The notes below the pieces were generated by a model. That model did no database searches. It was given only the letters and a program-made list of their open reading frames with translations, and was not told the origin of the DNA. This document shows positions 51,227 through 60,544 of a stretch of DNA of 64,000 bases, piece after piece; the stretch's first letter is position 1, and each line of letters opens with the position of its first letter. Both the position numbers and the translations under genes were made by a program. The stretch is from positions 1 through 64,000 of the forward strand of contig JASHNS010000014.1 of NCBI GenBank assembly GCA_030041515.1. Reading direction: 5' to 3'. The DNA comes from Acidobacteriaceae bacterium (GTDB taxonomy: Bacteria > Acidobacteriota > Terriglobia > Terriglobales > Acidobacteriaceae).

Positions 51227-53428
51227 ATGAAACGTCGCAGTTTCCTGAAGCTCTCCGCAGGCACTGCCGCTGCGGCCGGCGCCAGTGCCTTCCCGGCCAC
51301 TTCCTCTGCAGCGCGCCGATCGCTTCCTGGCATCCCGTCGCTCGCCGATCTCGCCAGCGTGCGGATGCCGCACACTTTCATGGAGCTCTTCAACCTCCCG
51401 ATCGCGATGAACGACTGGGGATATGCGCAGACCGTCAAGTCCGTTTCCGCCATCAGCGCCGTCGGATTCCCGCCTTACGCCTGCTGCGGGATACCCGATG
51501 TCCCCTGGAGTCCGGGATTTCTGACGACGTGCGAGCTCTTCGTCAATGACAGCTTTGCCGCCTTGTCCGACGACCCCGCCCAGGCGGTGACCTACCAGTG
51601 GTTTCCTCATTGCGTAGTACGCGAGCAGACCGTGGACGAAATCCGCTTCCGCACAACCATGTTCGTGCCGCCGCAGGCGCGGGCCGTTCTCGAGAAGATC
51701 GAGATTCGCAACGTCTCTTCCCAGGCCCGGACCGTCACGCTGGGCTTCGATATGCGAGCCGCCGTCGCGAAGAAGACCACCACGTGGTTTACGAATCTTC
51801 CCGGCGAAGGCGACAATCTCAGCTCCTGGGACGCCTCTCATGGCCGCATCAGCTGGACTGCGCAGCACTCGCAGGCCGCCTGCGCGCAGGGTATCCATCC
51901 TCCGGCCCATGAAGTTGTGGGCGGCAACGTGCTCCGGTATCATCTCACCCTCAATCCTGGCGAGTCTCGTGAGCTTCACTTTGTCTGTGCCCTGGCGCCG
52001 ACGGCCGCTGAAGCGAATTCGATGCATGACCGGCTCCAGACCGATTTCGCCCGGGTCGAAAGCGAGAGCGAAAGGCGGTTCGAGCAACTGATCCATTCGG
52101 CGTACACGCCCGGCAACAGCGATTTCTCCGGCAGCCTGCCGCGTCTGGAAACCAACAGCGAAGCGCTCTGGAACCTGTGGCAAAACGGGCTGAGAAATCT
52201 GCTCACTGCGCGCCGCCGCTCGCCTGATTCCGCCTACGGCCCTGCGCTTCTTACGCTCAGCGGCCACGTTCTTCCCACTCTCAGCTTTCCCTGGGATACT
52301 TCCCTCAGCAGCCTCAGCCTCGCGCTCCTCGATCCTGAGCCCATGCGCAACCTGGTCGAAATCTGGTTCCAGCGCGACATGCATCAGCATCTCGCCACCG
52401 ATTACATCAGCGGGGAGGCAATCGGCCCGTGGTACGCCGTCAACGACATGGCGATCATTCGGTGCTCGCAGGACTATCTGCGCATCACCGGGGACTTCCA
52501 GTGGCTCGACAAATCCATCGCCGGCAAGCCGGTGCTCGATCACTTGCTTGACCACGCGGCGTACTGGAAAAAGTTAGCCGGCCAAAACGGCCTGGCCGAT
52601 TACGGCCACATCTCCAATCTGCTCGAAGTCGTCAGCACCTATATCCACGAAGTTGCCGGCATGAATGCGGGCAACGTTTCGAGCATGCGTTTTGTAGCCG
52701 AACTTTTGGATCGCCGCGGCCGCAGCAGCGAGGCGGCACAGCTGCGCACCGAGGCAACGGCTCTCGCCCGGCGCATCAACTCCGTGCTCTACGTGCAGGG
52801 CAAAGGCTGGTGGCGTGCTGGCCAGCCCGATGGCTCCTTCCATGAGGTCCGCCATTGCTATGACTTCCTCGCTGTACTCGACAACATGAGCGAGGACCTC
52901 AGCGACCAGCAGAAACGCGAAATGGCGCATTTCTTCTGGACGCAGCTCGCCTCAAAGAAATGGATGCGCGCGCTCGCCAGCGGCGATCCGGATGCCACCT
53001 GGAACGTGCGTCCCGACCACAGCTGCCTCGGCGCCTACACCGCGTGGCCGCCGGAGTGCGCCAAAGGCCTCTTCAAAATCGACGACCCCGCGCGCATCGC
53101 GACCTGGCTGGCGGAGGTCGCCAAAGCCGGCAATCAGGGCCCCATCGGCCAGGCTCACTACGTTGAACAGGTGGTCCCGCCGCTGAAGGGCGGCGCTTAC
53201 AAAGCCTCCAACGACGCGCCGTTTATCGAGGACTGGTGCGCCATCTCCGGGGGCGCCTTCATCGACATGGTGGTCGAGTCGATCTTCGGAGTGGCCCCGT
53301 CGCTTTACAACGGAATCCATGCGACTCCGAAGCTCGCGGCGTTCGATCCTGGCGCGCGACTGGAGGGCTTCCGCTACCAGGGCGGTGTCTACAGCGTTTC
53401 GCAGGCCGGCGTTACGCGTTCGAGCTAG
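51227..53428 (+). CDS. Tat-exported (alpha/alpha)6-barrel glycosidase-like protein (second)
   Basis: A 733-residue protein starting with a twin-arginine signal (MKRRSFLKLSAGTAAAAG, cleavage near residue 27). GAGGA lies ahead of the ATG. The N-terminal 270 residues are beta-rich; from about 300 the helical barrel has SFPWDTSLSSLSLALL, GPWYAVNDMAIIRCSQDYL and GHISNLLEVVSTYIHEVAG, similar in style to six-hairpin enzymes such as the glucosylceramidase and rhamnosidase groups. The family is not assigned. It has its own promoter carrying motifs shared with the ROK kinase gene. Its stop overlaps the end of the convergent esterase gene by 17 bases. Confidence 0.75.
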   Translation: MKRRSFLKLSAGTAAAAGASAFPATSSAARRSLPGIPSLADLASVRMPHTFMELFNLPIAMNDWGYAQTVKSVSAISAVGFPPYACCGIPDVPWSPGFLTTCELFVNDSFAALSDDPAQAVTYQWFPHCVVREQTVDEIRFRTTMFVPPQARAVLEKIEIRNVSSQARTVTLGFDMRAAVAKKTTTWFTNLPGEGDNLSSWDASHGRISWTAQHSQAACAQGIHPPAHEVVGGNVLRYHLTLNPGESRELHFVCALAPTAAEANSMHDRLQTDFARVESESERRFEQLIHSAYTPGNSDFSGSLPRLETNSEALWNLWQNGLRNLLTARRRSPDSAYGPALLTLSGHVLPTLSFPWDTSLSSLSLALLDPEPMRNLVEIWFQRDMHQHLATDYISGEAIGPWYAVNDMAIIRCSQDYLRITGDFQWLDKSIAGKPVLDHLLDHAAYWKKLAGQNGLADYGHISNLLEVVSTYIHEVAGMNAGNVSSMRFVAELLDRRGRSSEAAQLRTEATALARRINSVLYVQGKGWWRAGQPDGSFHEVRHCYDFLAVLDNMSEDLSDQQKREMAHFFWTQLASKKWMRALASGDPDATWNVRPDHSCLGAYTAWPPECAKGLFKIDDPARIATWLAEVAKAGNQGPIGQAHYVEQVVPPLKGGAYKASNDAPFIEDWCAISGGAFIDMVVESIFGVAPSLYNGIHATPKLAAFDPGARLEGFRYQGGVYSVSQAGVTRSS

Positions 53429-54227
53429 CTGCACCTCCCGCCTCAATCTCCTCGATGAAACGGAATGTGCGGCGCACGTGCTCCTGCCAGTATTCCCAGG
53501 TGTGTCCGCCGCCGTGCTCTTCGTACGTGTGCGGAATGTTCAGATCGAGGAGTGCCCTGTGCAGGTCCCGGTTCCCCTCCAGCAGAGAATCCTCGCGCCC
53601 GCAGTCGAAGCGAATCGGCGGCAGCATCGCCCGATTTTTGTTTGCCCAGTGCAGGATTTCTGCGTTCGCCTCGCCGGCCGGCAGATATTCTTCCACCGGC
53701 TCCTGCACGAAGGCTCGCAGATCCTGAATCCGAGTCACCGCCGAATGAGCCGAAATGCCCTTCACCTTCGGCGCATGCTTCATGCCCATCCGCAGCGCTC
53801 CGTAGCCGCCCATCGAAAGCCCGGCCAGGTAGAACCGGTCCGTTCTCACCCCTGGCAGCACTTCGCCGATGAATCCCGGAACGTCCTCCATAATCCACGC
53901 TTCGGCGTCAGAGTCCCGATGCGCGATGTAACCGCTGCCCTCGCCCCAAAGCCCATCCGAGGGCATCGCAATCGCGAACGAGCGGACGGACCCGGAACCC
54001 ATCATCTCCGCCGCCGTCTCCGGCGCATGGCCGCAGGCCCACCAGTTCCAGTGGCTGCCGTACACGCCGTGCAGCAGGATCAGCAGCGGCAACTCGCGGC
54101 TGCCTGCATCCGGCACATACAGCGTCATGTCCCCGCGCCGGCCCAGAGCGGGCGAGTACAGCGTGGCAAATCGAACGCCCGCGGCGTTCACCGGCTCCGA
54201 AACGTTCGCGTTGCGGTAGCGGCTCAC
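53412..54227 (-). CDS. Esterase-D/feruloyl-esterase-like alpha/beta hydrolase
   Basis: A 271-residue serine esterase of the PF00756 type. The oxyanion region is LLHGVYGSHWNW and the nucleophile elbow is GLSMGGYGA with Ser138. The likely Asp is in FDCGREDSLLEGN and the catalytic His in EEHGGGHTWEYW. No signal peptide is seen, so it is cytoplasmic, perhaps acting on imported acylated sugars. Its start overlaps the stop of the second DUF4185-like gene by four bases (ATGA), so both come from one transcript. Confidence 0.88.
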   Translation of the reverse strand: MSRYRNANVSEPVNAAGVRFATLYSPALGRRGDMTLYVPDAGSRELPLLILLHGVYGSHWNWWACGHAPETAAEMMGSGSVRSFAIAMPSDGLWGEGSGYIAHRDSDAEAWIMEDVPGFIGEVLPGVRTDRFYLAGLSMGGYGALRMGMKHAPKVKGISAHSAVTRIQDLRAFVQEPVEEYLPAGEANAEILHWANKNRAMLPPIRFDCGREDSLLEGNRDLHRALLDLNIPHTYEEHGGGHTWEYWQEHVRRTFRFIEEIEAGGAASSNA

Positions 54228-55363
54228 GGCTTCTCCGCGGCCTGGTCTTCAGCGACGGGCATCGGCATCCGAATCGCCCGCGGGAAATAAATATCCGTCT
54301 CCGTCGCCAGCTTCGGCACCGCGAACGTATTGCAGACATACGTAAACACCAGATCGCCGCGCTCGAATTCCGGATGTTCCTTCGCCGCGTAGCAGAAGGT
54401 GTCTTTGTCGTAGCGGGGATTTCCGGGCACCATCTCGGGGACCGTGTAGATTATCTTTCCCGTACTCCACGGCCCCGTGGGAGAGGACGCCGTGCGCAGC
54501 AGGATATGATTCGAAAATGCCTGCGGATCGAACATCACCGCGACCCACTTCTTCAACTCGGGATGGTAACGAATCGACAGCTCCGAGATTCCCGGCGACA
54601 TCACCGCCTTCGCGTTGGATGGATCGAATCCCTGCTGCCATTCCCCGCCGCGCGCCAGATATTCCAGGTTGGCCTGCGGATTGTTGAGCCCGCTCAGCGG
54701 AAGCCTCGACGCAATGAGCGGTCGCCCGTCCTTCTCATCCAGTGCGAAAATGTCCGCGTATTTCCCGGCCACCACGGCGCTGGCTGAAGGGTAGGCATGC
54801 GCGCCGTTCGCCACCAGCGGGAAATAGCGGATCTTCCAGGCCAGCGGATTCGCGCCCGGAGAATCGATTCGCGCCAGATCCGTCCCGCAGGTCGCAAACC
54901 CCATCGCCGAGGCCGGATTCGCCAGCCGCACGCACAGCAGCGTGATCCACAATTTGTTGTTGGCCCGGAATCCATCCAGCGCCCAGTACCAGGTGTGCCT
55001 GTCCTGCGGCGCGAAAAAACTCACCGGATTTCCCTGGGCATCTTTCCGGATGAAATACCGGATCTGCCACTTGCCCTGCCTGCAGGTCGAAATCCCGATG
55101 GTGTTGTGAACCATCACCGGGCTGTTGCCATGCACAACGCGATGCCTGCCGTACAGTGTGTCCCCGAAGATCCACACATCCAGGCCGCCTCGAAGGGGAA
55201 TGGAATACGCGGCATCGGCCCCTTGCCAGCCGTCGTGTTGTCCTGCCTGCAGCGGAAATTGGGGGGTGCACGCCGCGTCCGGTCCCGCAGCCCACACCGT
55301 GCCGCTGCACAACAGAAGAAGAATCCCGGGCAGAAATCGCCACGGAAAAATAAAATGCCGCAT
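54224..55363 (-). CDS. Secreted DUF4185/DUF5005-like propeller protein (second copy)
   Basis: A 379-residue exported protein. The ATG at 55363 begins a signal peptide (FLPGILLLLCSGTVWAAG); GAGG is rather far upstream. The blocks GWQGADAAYSIPL, VWIFGDTLYG, VHNTIGIS, WYWALDGF and FCYAAKEHPE match those of the protein at 43707-44894 in order, so the two are paralogues. A five-bladed propeller with a possible glycosidase activity is inferred, given that DUF4185 proteins include GH183 D-arabinanases. Cotranscribed with an esterase, which hints at an acylated glycan. Confidence 0.72.
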   Translation of the reverse strand: MRHFIFPWRFLPGILLLLCSGTVWAAGPDAACTPQFPLQAGQHDGWQGADAAYSIPLRGGLDVWIFGDTLYGRHRVVHGNSPVMVHNTIGISTCRQGKWQIRYFIRKDAQGNPVSFFAPQDRHTWYWALDGFRANNKLWITLLCVRLANPASAMGFATCGTDLARIDSPGANPLAWKIRYFPLVANGAHAYPSASAVVAGKYADIFALDEKDGRPLIASRLPLSGLNNPQANLEYLARGGEWQQGFDPSNAKAVMSPGISELSIRYHPELKKWVAVMFDPQAFSNHILLRTASSPTGPWSTGKIIYTVPEMVPGNPRYDKDTFCYAAKEHPEFERGDLVFTYVCNTFAVPKLATETDIYFPRAIRMPMPVAEDQAAEKP

Positions 55364-55429
55364 GAAAGACTTTGCCTCAGCCTCTGATGCTATCGCACCG
55401 GATGTTGTGCCGCGGGGAACAGGGGAATC

Positions 55430-56662
55430 ATGCAACGCGACCCGACGAAAGCTGCCAAAGGAGCGCCCCTCATGGAATGCCGCCCCATCCGGTGGCGAGG
55501 CCGCGCTGGTTGTTTCCTCGCCAACGAGGTCGTGGAACTGACCCATCTGACGGGCGGCGGCCAGATTCCGGAGTTTCGCTTCCGTGACTTACTGGAGTCG
55601 AACCCGTACTGGATTCCAGGGTGGCACAGCCGGGAAGCGAAGCCATCCTGTGGTTCCAGTGCCAAAGCACGCTACGGTCCTCCCGAAGTCGGCAGGCTTC
55701 TGAGCGTGATTGCCGGACACAGTCTTTGCCTCGGAACCTTCGGCATGCCTTCACCGGCAGAAGTTCGTGCCGGCGCCGTTCTCCATGGAGACGCCGGAGT
55801 GCTGCCGTGGACTTCGAAGCTGATCCGGCGCCCGCGCTCGGCGGAAATTCGCCTCGGCGTTCGCATTCCGCAGGCGGGGTTGACATTCAGGCGGACGCTT
55901 TCGCTCTTTCCCGGAGAATCGGTCGTGCGTGTGAGCGAAACGGTGTCGAACCTGCTCGCGACCGATCAGTGGATTCAGTGGCAGCAGCACGTGGCATTGA
56001 GCGCCTCGTTTCTCGTTCCCGAACATTCTTACGTCGCTCTCCCGGGCAGGCGTGGCATCACGGATCCCGGCGGATATGAAGGGCATGAGTTGTTGCAGAA
56101 AGACCGGGAATTCGTGTGGCCGCATGCACCCGGCGTCGATGGAAAAGCTTGCGATCTCCAAAATCCGTTTCTCCGATCCGGTGCGGGATTCGTTGCGGGC
56201 GTTGAACTGGATCAACAGCGCGAATACGGCTTCATCTGCGCAGTGAATCGGACGTTGGCCGTTGCGTTCGGCTGCGTTTTTCTTCGGAGAGATTTTCCGT
56301 GGGTGACCATTTGGGAGGAAAATCGGGCGCGCACATCTTCGCCGTGGAACTGCGCCGAGCAAGCGAGAGCCCTCGAGTTTGGCGTCTCGCCCCTCCCCGC
56401 GGGGCGCGAGGAGATGATCCGCCGTGGGAACCTGTTCGGCATTCCCACCACCGTGCGACTTTCTGCTAAAGCGCACCTCTGCCGGAACTACCTTATCTTT
56501 CTCGCGCGCTTACGGCGGAATCCCCAGAGCGTCGCTGACGTGACCTGCAGCAACAACGCGATCCAGTTGTTCTCGCCGCAGGGTACGCAGATCGCCAATC
56601 TTGCAGCAAAGGGTGTCCGGCGAATGTTCAGCCAGGAAATTGCTGCACGCGATCGATGTTGA
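55430..56662 (+). CDS. Aldose-1-epimerase/mutarotase-like beta-sandwich protein
   Basis: A 410-residue protein without signal peptide. The ATG follows AGGGGAAT; a second ATG lies at 55472. The whole chain looks beta-rich with the galactose-mutarotase style alternation (FLANEVVELTHLTGGGQIPEFRF, WQQHVALSASFL, WPHAPG). The conserved His/Glu of true epimerases cannot be placed with certainty; candidates are His in QQHVAL and Glu in WEENRA. It may interconvert sugar anomers or simply bind sugar. It lies between two divergent sugar genes of the locus. Confidence 0.65.
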   Translation: MQRDPTKAAKGAPLMECRPIRWRGRAGCFLANEVVELTHLTGGGQIPEFRFRDLLESNPYWIPGWHSREAKPSCGSSAKARYGPPEVGRLLSVIAGHSLCLGTFGMPSPAEVRAGAVLHGDAGVLPWTSKLIRRPRSAEIRLGVRIPQAGLTFRRTLSLFPGESVVRVSETVSNLLATDQWIQWQQHVALSASFLVPEHSYVALPGRRGITDPGGYEGHELLQKDREFVWPHAPGVDGKACDLQNPFLRSGAGFVAGVELDQQREYGFICAVNRTLAVAFGCVFLRRDFPWVTIWEENRARTSSPWNCAEQARALEFGVSPLPAGREEMIRRGNLFGIPTTVRLSAKAHLCRNYLIFLARLRRNPQSVADVTCSNNAIQLFSPQGTQIANLAAKGVRRMFSQEIAARDRC

Positions 56663-56732
56663 TATCTCCGAGCGAACGGCGACCCGGCCCGGCATGGAAC
56701 CCAGGCCGCGGACAGCTGCGGCGAACGCGCGC

Positions 56733-58946
56733 TCACAGCTTCATGGTGGTCAATGGCCCTCGGATGGTCAGGGCTTCCCTTCCGCTCCTCCCCGCAATCT
56801 CTACCTGCATCTTTTTATCCGTTGCGGGTTTACCTTTAGGATCGACGCGCAGGGTCAGGGTGCGCTCGCTGTCCTTCCATTCACAGAAAATCCGCGTGAA
56901 CTCTCCCCGCTCATAGCGGAAGCTCTCACCATCGTCTTCATAAAGCGCAAAGCGGCCATCTGCGCCGGGATAGACGCGCAACCTCAGCGGTTCGTCCACG
57001 GGCTGCATCGCGTATTGCCGGATCGGCCCGAACGGCAGCAGAGAGCCGGCCTTCACGTACAACGGCAGCGTCTCGAGGTCGACCGTACGGGAAAACTCTT
57101 TTCCTCCCGCTAATGAGGCGTCCGTCCAGTAATCCCACCAAAGGCCAGACGGCAAATACACCGAGCGCTCGGCGGCCCCGGCGTGCAGAATGGGAGCCAC
57201 CAGGAAACTGTCGCCAAAGAGATATTCGTCATCGTGCGTCAGCGCCTGCTGGTCCTGGGGATGCGCAAGCCACAGCGGTCGGATGAGAGGTAAACCCGTC
57301 GCATGAGCCTGCGCCACAGATGAATAAAGATAGGGAAGAAGTCGGTATCTCAAATGCAGATACTCGCGGCAGATCTCCTCCACCTGGGCATCGTGCAGCT
57401 CCGGCTCCGGCGGCCAGTTCGGTCCCAGCCGCTCCGCGCCTTCCAGTGGCCCCGGATTTCCGGTGTCCCATCCCCATGGCAAGCGCAGTTTCCACGCGCG
57501 GCCGTGGGATCGAAAGAGAGGGCAGAATGCGCTGAACTGAAACCACCGAATATACAACTCAGGCGTCAGTTCGCGGGTCGGCGAAAAGCCTCCTGTATCG
57601 GTGCCCCAGTAAGGAAGCCCGCTGAGCCCGACGTTGATGCCGTTCCGCACCTGCGCCGCCAAGGCCGCCCAGCTCGACTCAATGTCGCCCGACCACAACC
57701 AGCCGTAGCGCTGGAGTCCCGCGTATCCATTGCGGTTCAGCGCAAACGGCCGCCGTTCCGGATGTGAACTCAGCGGCCCATTCCAGTAAAACTCATTGCG
57801 CTGGAAACGCGCGTACACAGACAGCCGATCCCCTTCGTCGGGCCACCATCCGTCGACGCCCGCCTCTTCGACCGGCAAATGCTGTTGCCAGTAGGCGACG
57901 GCATCTCCCCTTGCGTGCGCTTCCGCGCCTGTGTCGTGAATCGTGCCATGAAAGTCGCCCGGCGGAACCACGTGCAACACCACTTTGAAATGCTCTTCGT
58001 GAAGCTGCTCGATCTGTGCCTTCGGATCTTGAAAAACATCGTCGTTGAACGTGAACGACCCGTGTCCGGTATTCCATCCGGAGGGACAAAACCCGGTCCC
58101 GAGATAGATCAGCGTGTCGCAGGGCAGCTTCTTCTCGCGGAACATCAGCGCTTCGCTCATCACTTCTTCGCGGCTGGCCAGTGTTCGATGCGACTGCTGG
58201 TAGCCGAGCGACCACTGGGGCGGCAAATGCGGAAAGCCCGTCAGCTCTGCGTAGCCGCGCAGAACCTCGGCCGGCGTCTCACCCAGGACCAGATAAACGT
58301 TGCGGGTGGAGGTAGCTTCCACTGGTTCGAATCTTCCCATGTCCCCCGTCAGGTCAAAAAATCCTGACGGCTGTCCGATAAAAATTCCCCATCCGCTCGC
58401 GCTCATGAGCCACGGGATCGGACACCTCGCCCCGGCAGTGGCCAGATGCGGGACACCTTCGCCATTCCGCATCCCATAGCGCGAACCGCGCAGATCGTAA
58501 CGCGGTAAGCCTCCTCCCAGACCAAAGAGCGGCGCGTCTCCAACGCGGAACTCGACTGCGGTGCTGTCAGCATCGAATCGGACGCCCGTTACAACCTTTT
58601 CCTGCGCATCCGAGACCGTCACTTGCAGCGGATTCTCCCCGACCGCGAGCTGATAGCCCCGCCATGCGACGCTGCTGGTCCCTGGGCCGCGCTGCCTGAG
58701 AAGCAGAGTCCCCGGCTGGCTCGCCACCACGCCCAGTTCTTCGCTGGGCGGCCACGCATCCACGGGAGCAATCGCAATCCGCAGAACTCTGGGCGACACT
58801 TCCGCCAGAGTGAGGTCCAGCTGCCCTGGCTGCCCGGTTAACGGATCTCTCATGCTCGCCAATGCGATGCGCCTGCTGAAGAGCACCTGCGCCAGACTGG
58901 TTCCGATTCCGCCGATGACGGCGCGCCGGGAGATGGGCTTTGGCAT
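56733..58946 (-). CDS. Tat-exported GH31 alpha-glycosidase
   Basis: A 737-residue protein. The ATG at 58946 follows AAAGG and begins a twin-arginine-type signal (MPKPISRRAVIGG). The GH31 barrel is complete: substrate-side motif LGYQQSHRT, nucleophile Asp370 in DGWWPDEGD, acid/base Asp450 in YWGTDTGGF, and the RSHGR motif afterwards. The C-terminal beta domain holds VKAGSLLPFGP and the last strands. It is distinct from the 1158-residue GH31 at 28-31 kb in its nucleophile motif and lacks the extra C-terminal part. Likely exo-alpha-glucosidase or alpha-xylosidase of the locus. Confidence 0.92.
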   Translation of the reverse strand: MPKPISRRAVIGGIGTSLAQVLFSRRIALASMRDPLTGQPGQLDLTLAEVSPRVLRIAIAPVDAWPPSEELGVVASQPGTLLLRQRGPGTSSVAWRGYQLAVGENPLQVTVSDAQEKVVTGVRFDADSTAVEFRVGDAPLFGLGGGLPRYDLRGSRYGMRNGEGVPHLATAGARCPIPWLMSASGWGIFIGQPSGFFDLTGDMGRFEPVEATSTRNVYLVLGETPAEVLRGYAELTGFPHLPPQWSLGYQQSHRTLASREEVMSEALMFREKKLPCDTLIYLGTGFCPSGWNTGHGSFTFNDDVFQDPKAQIEQLHEEHFKVVLHVVPPGDFHGTIHDTGAEAHARGDAVAYWQQHLPVEEAGVDGWWPDEGDRLSVYARFQRNEFYWNGPLSSHPERRPFALNRNGYAGLQRYGWLWSGDIESSWAALAAQVRNGINVGLSGLPYWGTDTGGFSPTRELTPELYIRWFQFSAFCPLFRSHGRAWKLRLPWGWDTGNPGPLEGAERLGPNWPPEPELHDAQVEEICREYLHLRYRLLPYLYSSVAQAHATGLPLIRPLWLAHPQDQQALTHDDEYLFGDSFLVAPILHAGAAERSVYLPSGLWWDYWTDASLAGGKEFSRTVDLETLPLYVKAGSLLPFGPIRQYAMQPVDEPLRLRVYPGADGRFALYEDDGESFRYERGEFTRIFCEWKDSERTLTLRVDPKGKPATDKKMQVEIAGRSGREALTIRGPLTTMKL

Positions 58947-59424
58947 ATCGAGAACCTTTCGTTCCAGGAATTCACCCGGGCTGTGGGTTGTCACCTTGCC
59001 CGGAAACCCGGGCGTCCGGAGAACAGCGCCGGGCAATTTTTGGAAATGTCAGGAAGGTATCGAGGAAGGCGAACCCAGGCTCGCGAATTCTCTGCAGAAG
59101 AGCCGCTTAGCTGCGAGATTGGTGCCGAAGAAGGGACTCTCGTCGCCGGTGATAGGTCAAGTTATTGAAATCCGTACAACTTACTGATCTCACGTTCGTT
59201 GCGGTAGGGTTCGTGGTTTTCCTTTGAATCTACCGTTTCCACGAAACTATACCCTATCCGCGATTTTACCGTGCTACATCGTGCTACAGAATTGCAGATG
59301 GAATTCGACAGGCAGAGTATGCGCTTCATTCGGCGAAGCTGCAAGCGGACAACTGAGTGCCCTTCACTGTCTCTCGCAACATTCTCATCGCGGGGTTTCT
59401 CCACTGATCGCCGTCCAGGAGGGA
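58947..59424. other. 478-base intergenic region upstream of the Tat GH31 gene
   Basis: No gene seen. It contains a perfect inverted repeat GTTTC-CAC-GAAAC at 59235-59247, a direct repeat CGTGCTAC near 59270-59290, and an AACGAA-type segment on the minus strand near 59190-59200. These could be regulatory sites for GH31, but no confident promoter boxes were found. Confidence 0.35.
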
Positions 59425-60222
59425 TTATCCAGCGGAACACCGCTGAACCATCTCCACCAGTACCTGGCGAGTTTCCTGCGGAGTCCGAACCTCGGAGGGA
59501 AAGTTGATGCGGGTGCCCTTCATGCCTTCGGAAGTTTTGAGACGCAGCGTGAAGCCGAGGCGGTCAATGGAGGTCATCGCTGCTTCCGTTGCCTCCAGTC
59601 CTGCATGGACGTGGGCCAGCAGAATCATGGAGTCGACGTGATCGGCATTCATATGCGTCAGGATGCCGGATGCGGATGCAGCCAGTGGGTCCGGGGACGC
59701 TACCTCGTAGTCGCTGACGTCGACCCAGCCCATAACACCGAATCCTCCGACATAGTAGAGGCCGGCAGGCTGCAGGCGATAGAAGGCGAAATCAGGAAAG
59801 TCGACCCAGTAACGGCTACTGGGATGCTGCGCCAGGTAAGCATCGCGCAATGCGGCGAGATCGGCGGCTGGCACGGGCAGGGCATCACCGATCAATGTAG
59901 CGCGGGCTGCCCCCAGAGGATCACCGTCAGGACTCGGCTGGGCGATGAAGAGGCTGCACCTTGGATCGGCGCTGAGGTTCTGGGTGTGCATGGCCATACT
60001 GCTGATGAGGAAAATGGGCCAGCCAGCGTGATCGAGAGCATAGGGCATCAGCGAACCGAAAGGATATTCCGGATGCCGGCGCGACATGGTCGACAACGTT
60101 CCAATAGGGGTGAGAGAGAACAGGGTGCGCGTCCGCTCCGCATGACTTGGCTCAGGCACCTCGGGGCCGGTCGGGCCGGCGGAAGCGTGACGGCGTGTTA
60201 CAGCAATTTCCTTTTCGGACAT
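59425..60222 (-). CDS. HugZ-like pyridoxamine-phosphate-oxidase-fold protein with DUF2470 domain
   Basis: A 265-residue cytoplasmic protein. The ATG at 60222 follows GGAGGAGTGCC. The split-barrel FMN or haem binding domain covers residues about 25-170 (GTLSTMSRRHPEYPFGSLMPY, LSADPRCSLFI). The C-terminal DUF2470 domain has ILTHMNADHVDSMILL (about 190-205), usual in haem-degradation protein HugZ and related proteins. It may bind flavin or haem. No iron-uptake genes are adjacent. Confidence 0.88.
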   Translation of the reverse strand: MSEKEIAVTRRHASAGPTGPEVPEPSHAERTRTLFSLTPIGTLSTMSRRHPEYPFGSLMPYALDHAGWPIFLISSMAMHTQNLSADPRCSLFIAQPSPDGDPLGAARATLIGDALPVPAADLAALRDAYLAQHPSSRYWVDFPDFAFYRLQPAGLYYVGGFGVMGWVDVSDYEVASPDPLAASASGILTHMNADHVDSMILLAHVHAGLEATEAAMTSIDRLGFTLRLKTSEGMKGTRINFPSEVRTPQETRQVLVEMVQRCSAG

Positions 60223-60544
60223 GGCACTCCTCCTCATAAGGCTACGGCAGGCGCTACCGAGCGCGGCTGTCACAGCTTTGGGAAGGGTTCGCACCGGTGG
60301 CCTTGGCGGCCACAACCGGCGTCATTAACAGGAAGCGATGGCCAATTTGCGGATTCCGCCGGATCGTCGACGAAATCGTGCGGGAGCACCTCGCAGTTCG
60401 TTCGAGCCTCAAGGGTTGCCAATAGGGCAAAGACTCCGAACATGATTCGCACGGTTCGGGGTGGACAGGAAGCATTCCCCAGCCAACCTCAGGTCGCTCT
60501 TCTGCCATCCCATGTCAATTGAATTTCCAGGCCTCAACCCACGC
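60223..60544. other. Divergent intergenic region with no gene seen
   Basis: 322 bases between the HugZ-like gene and the sensory operon. A small frame on the minus strand (60270-60452) begins with GTG and lacks a ribosome site, so it is not accepted. No clear promoter boxes or repeats. Confidence 0.3.

Noticed and set aside
60270-60452. Small minus-strand frame that would encode a cysteine-containing 60-residue protein
   Set aside because: Starts at GTG, has no ribosome site and no neighbour to couple with; chance frame is more likely.
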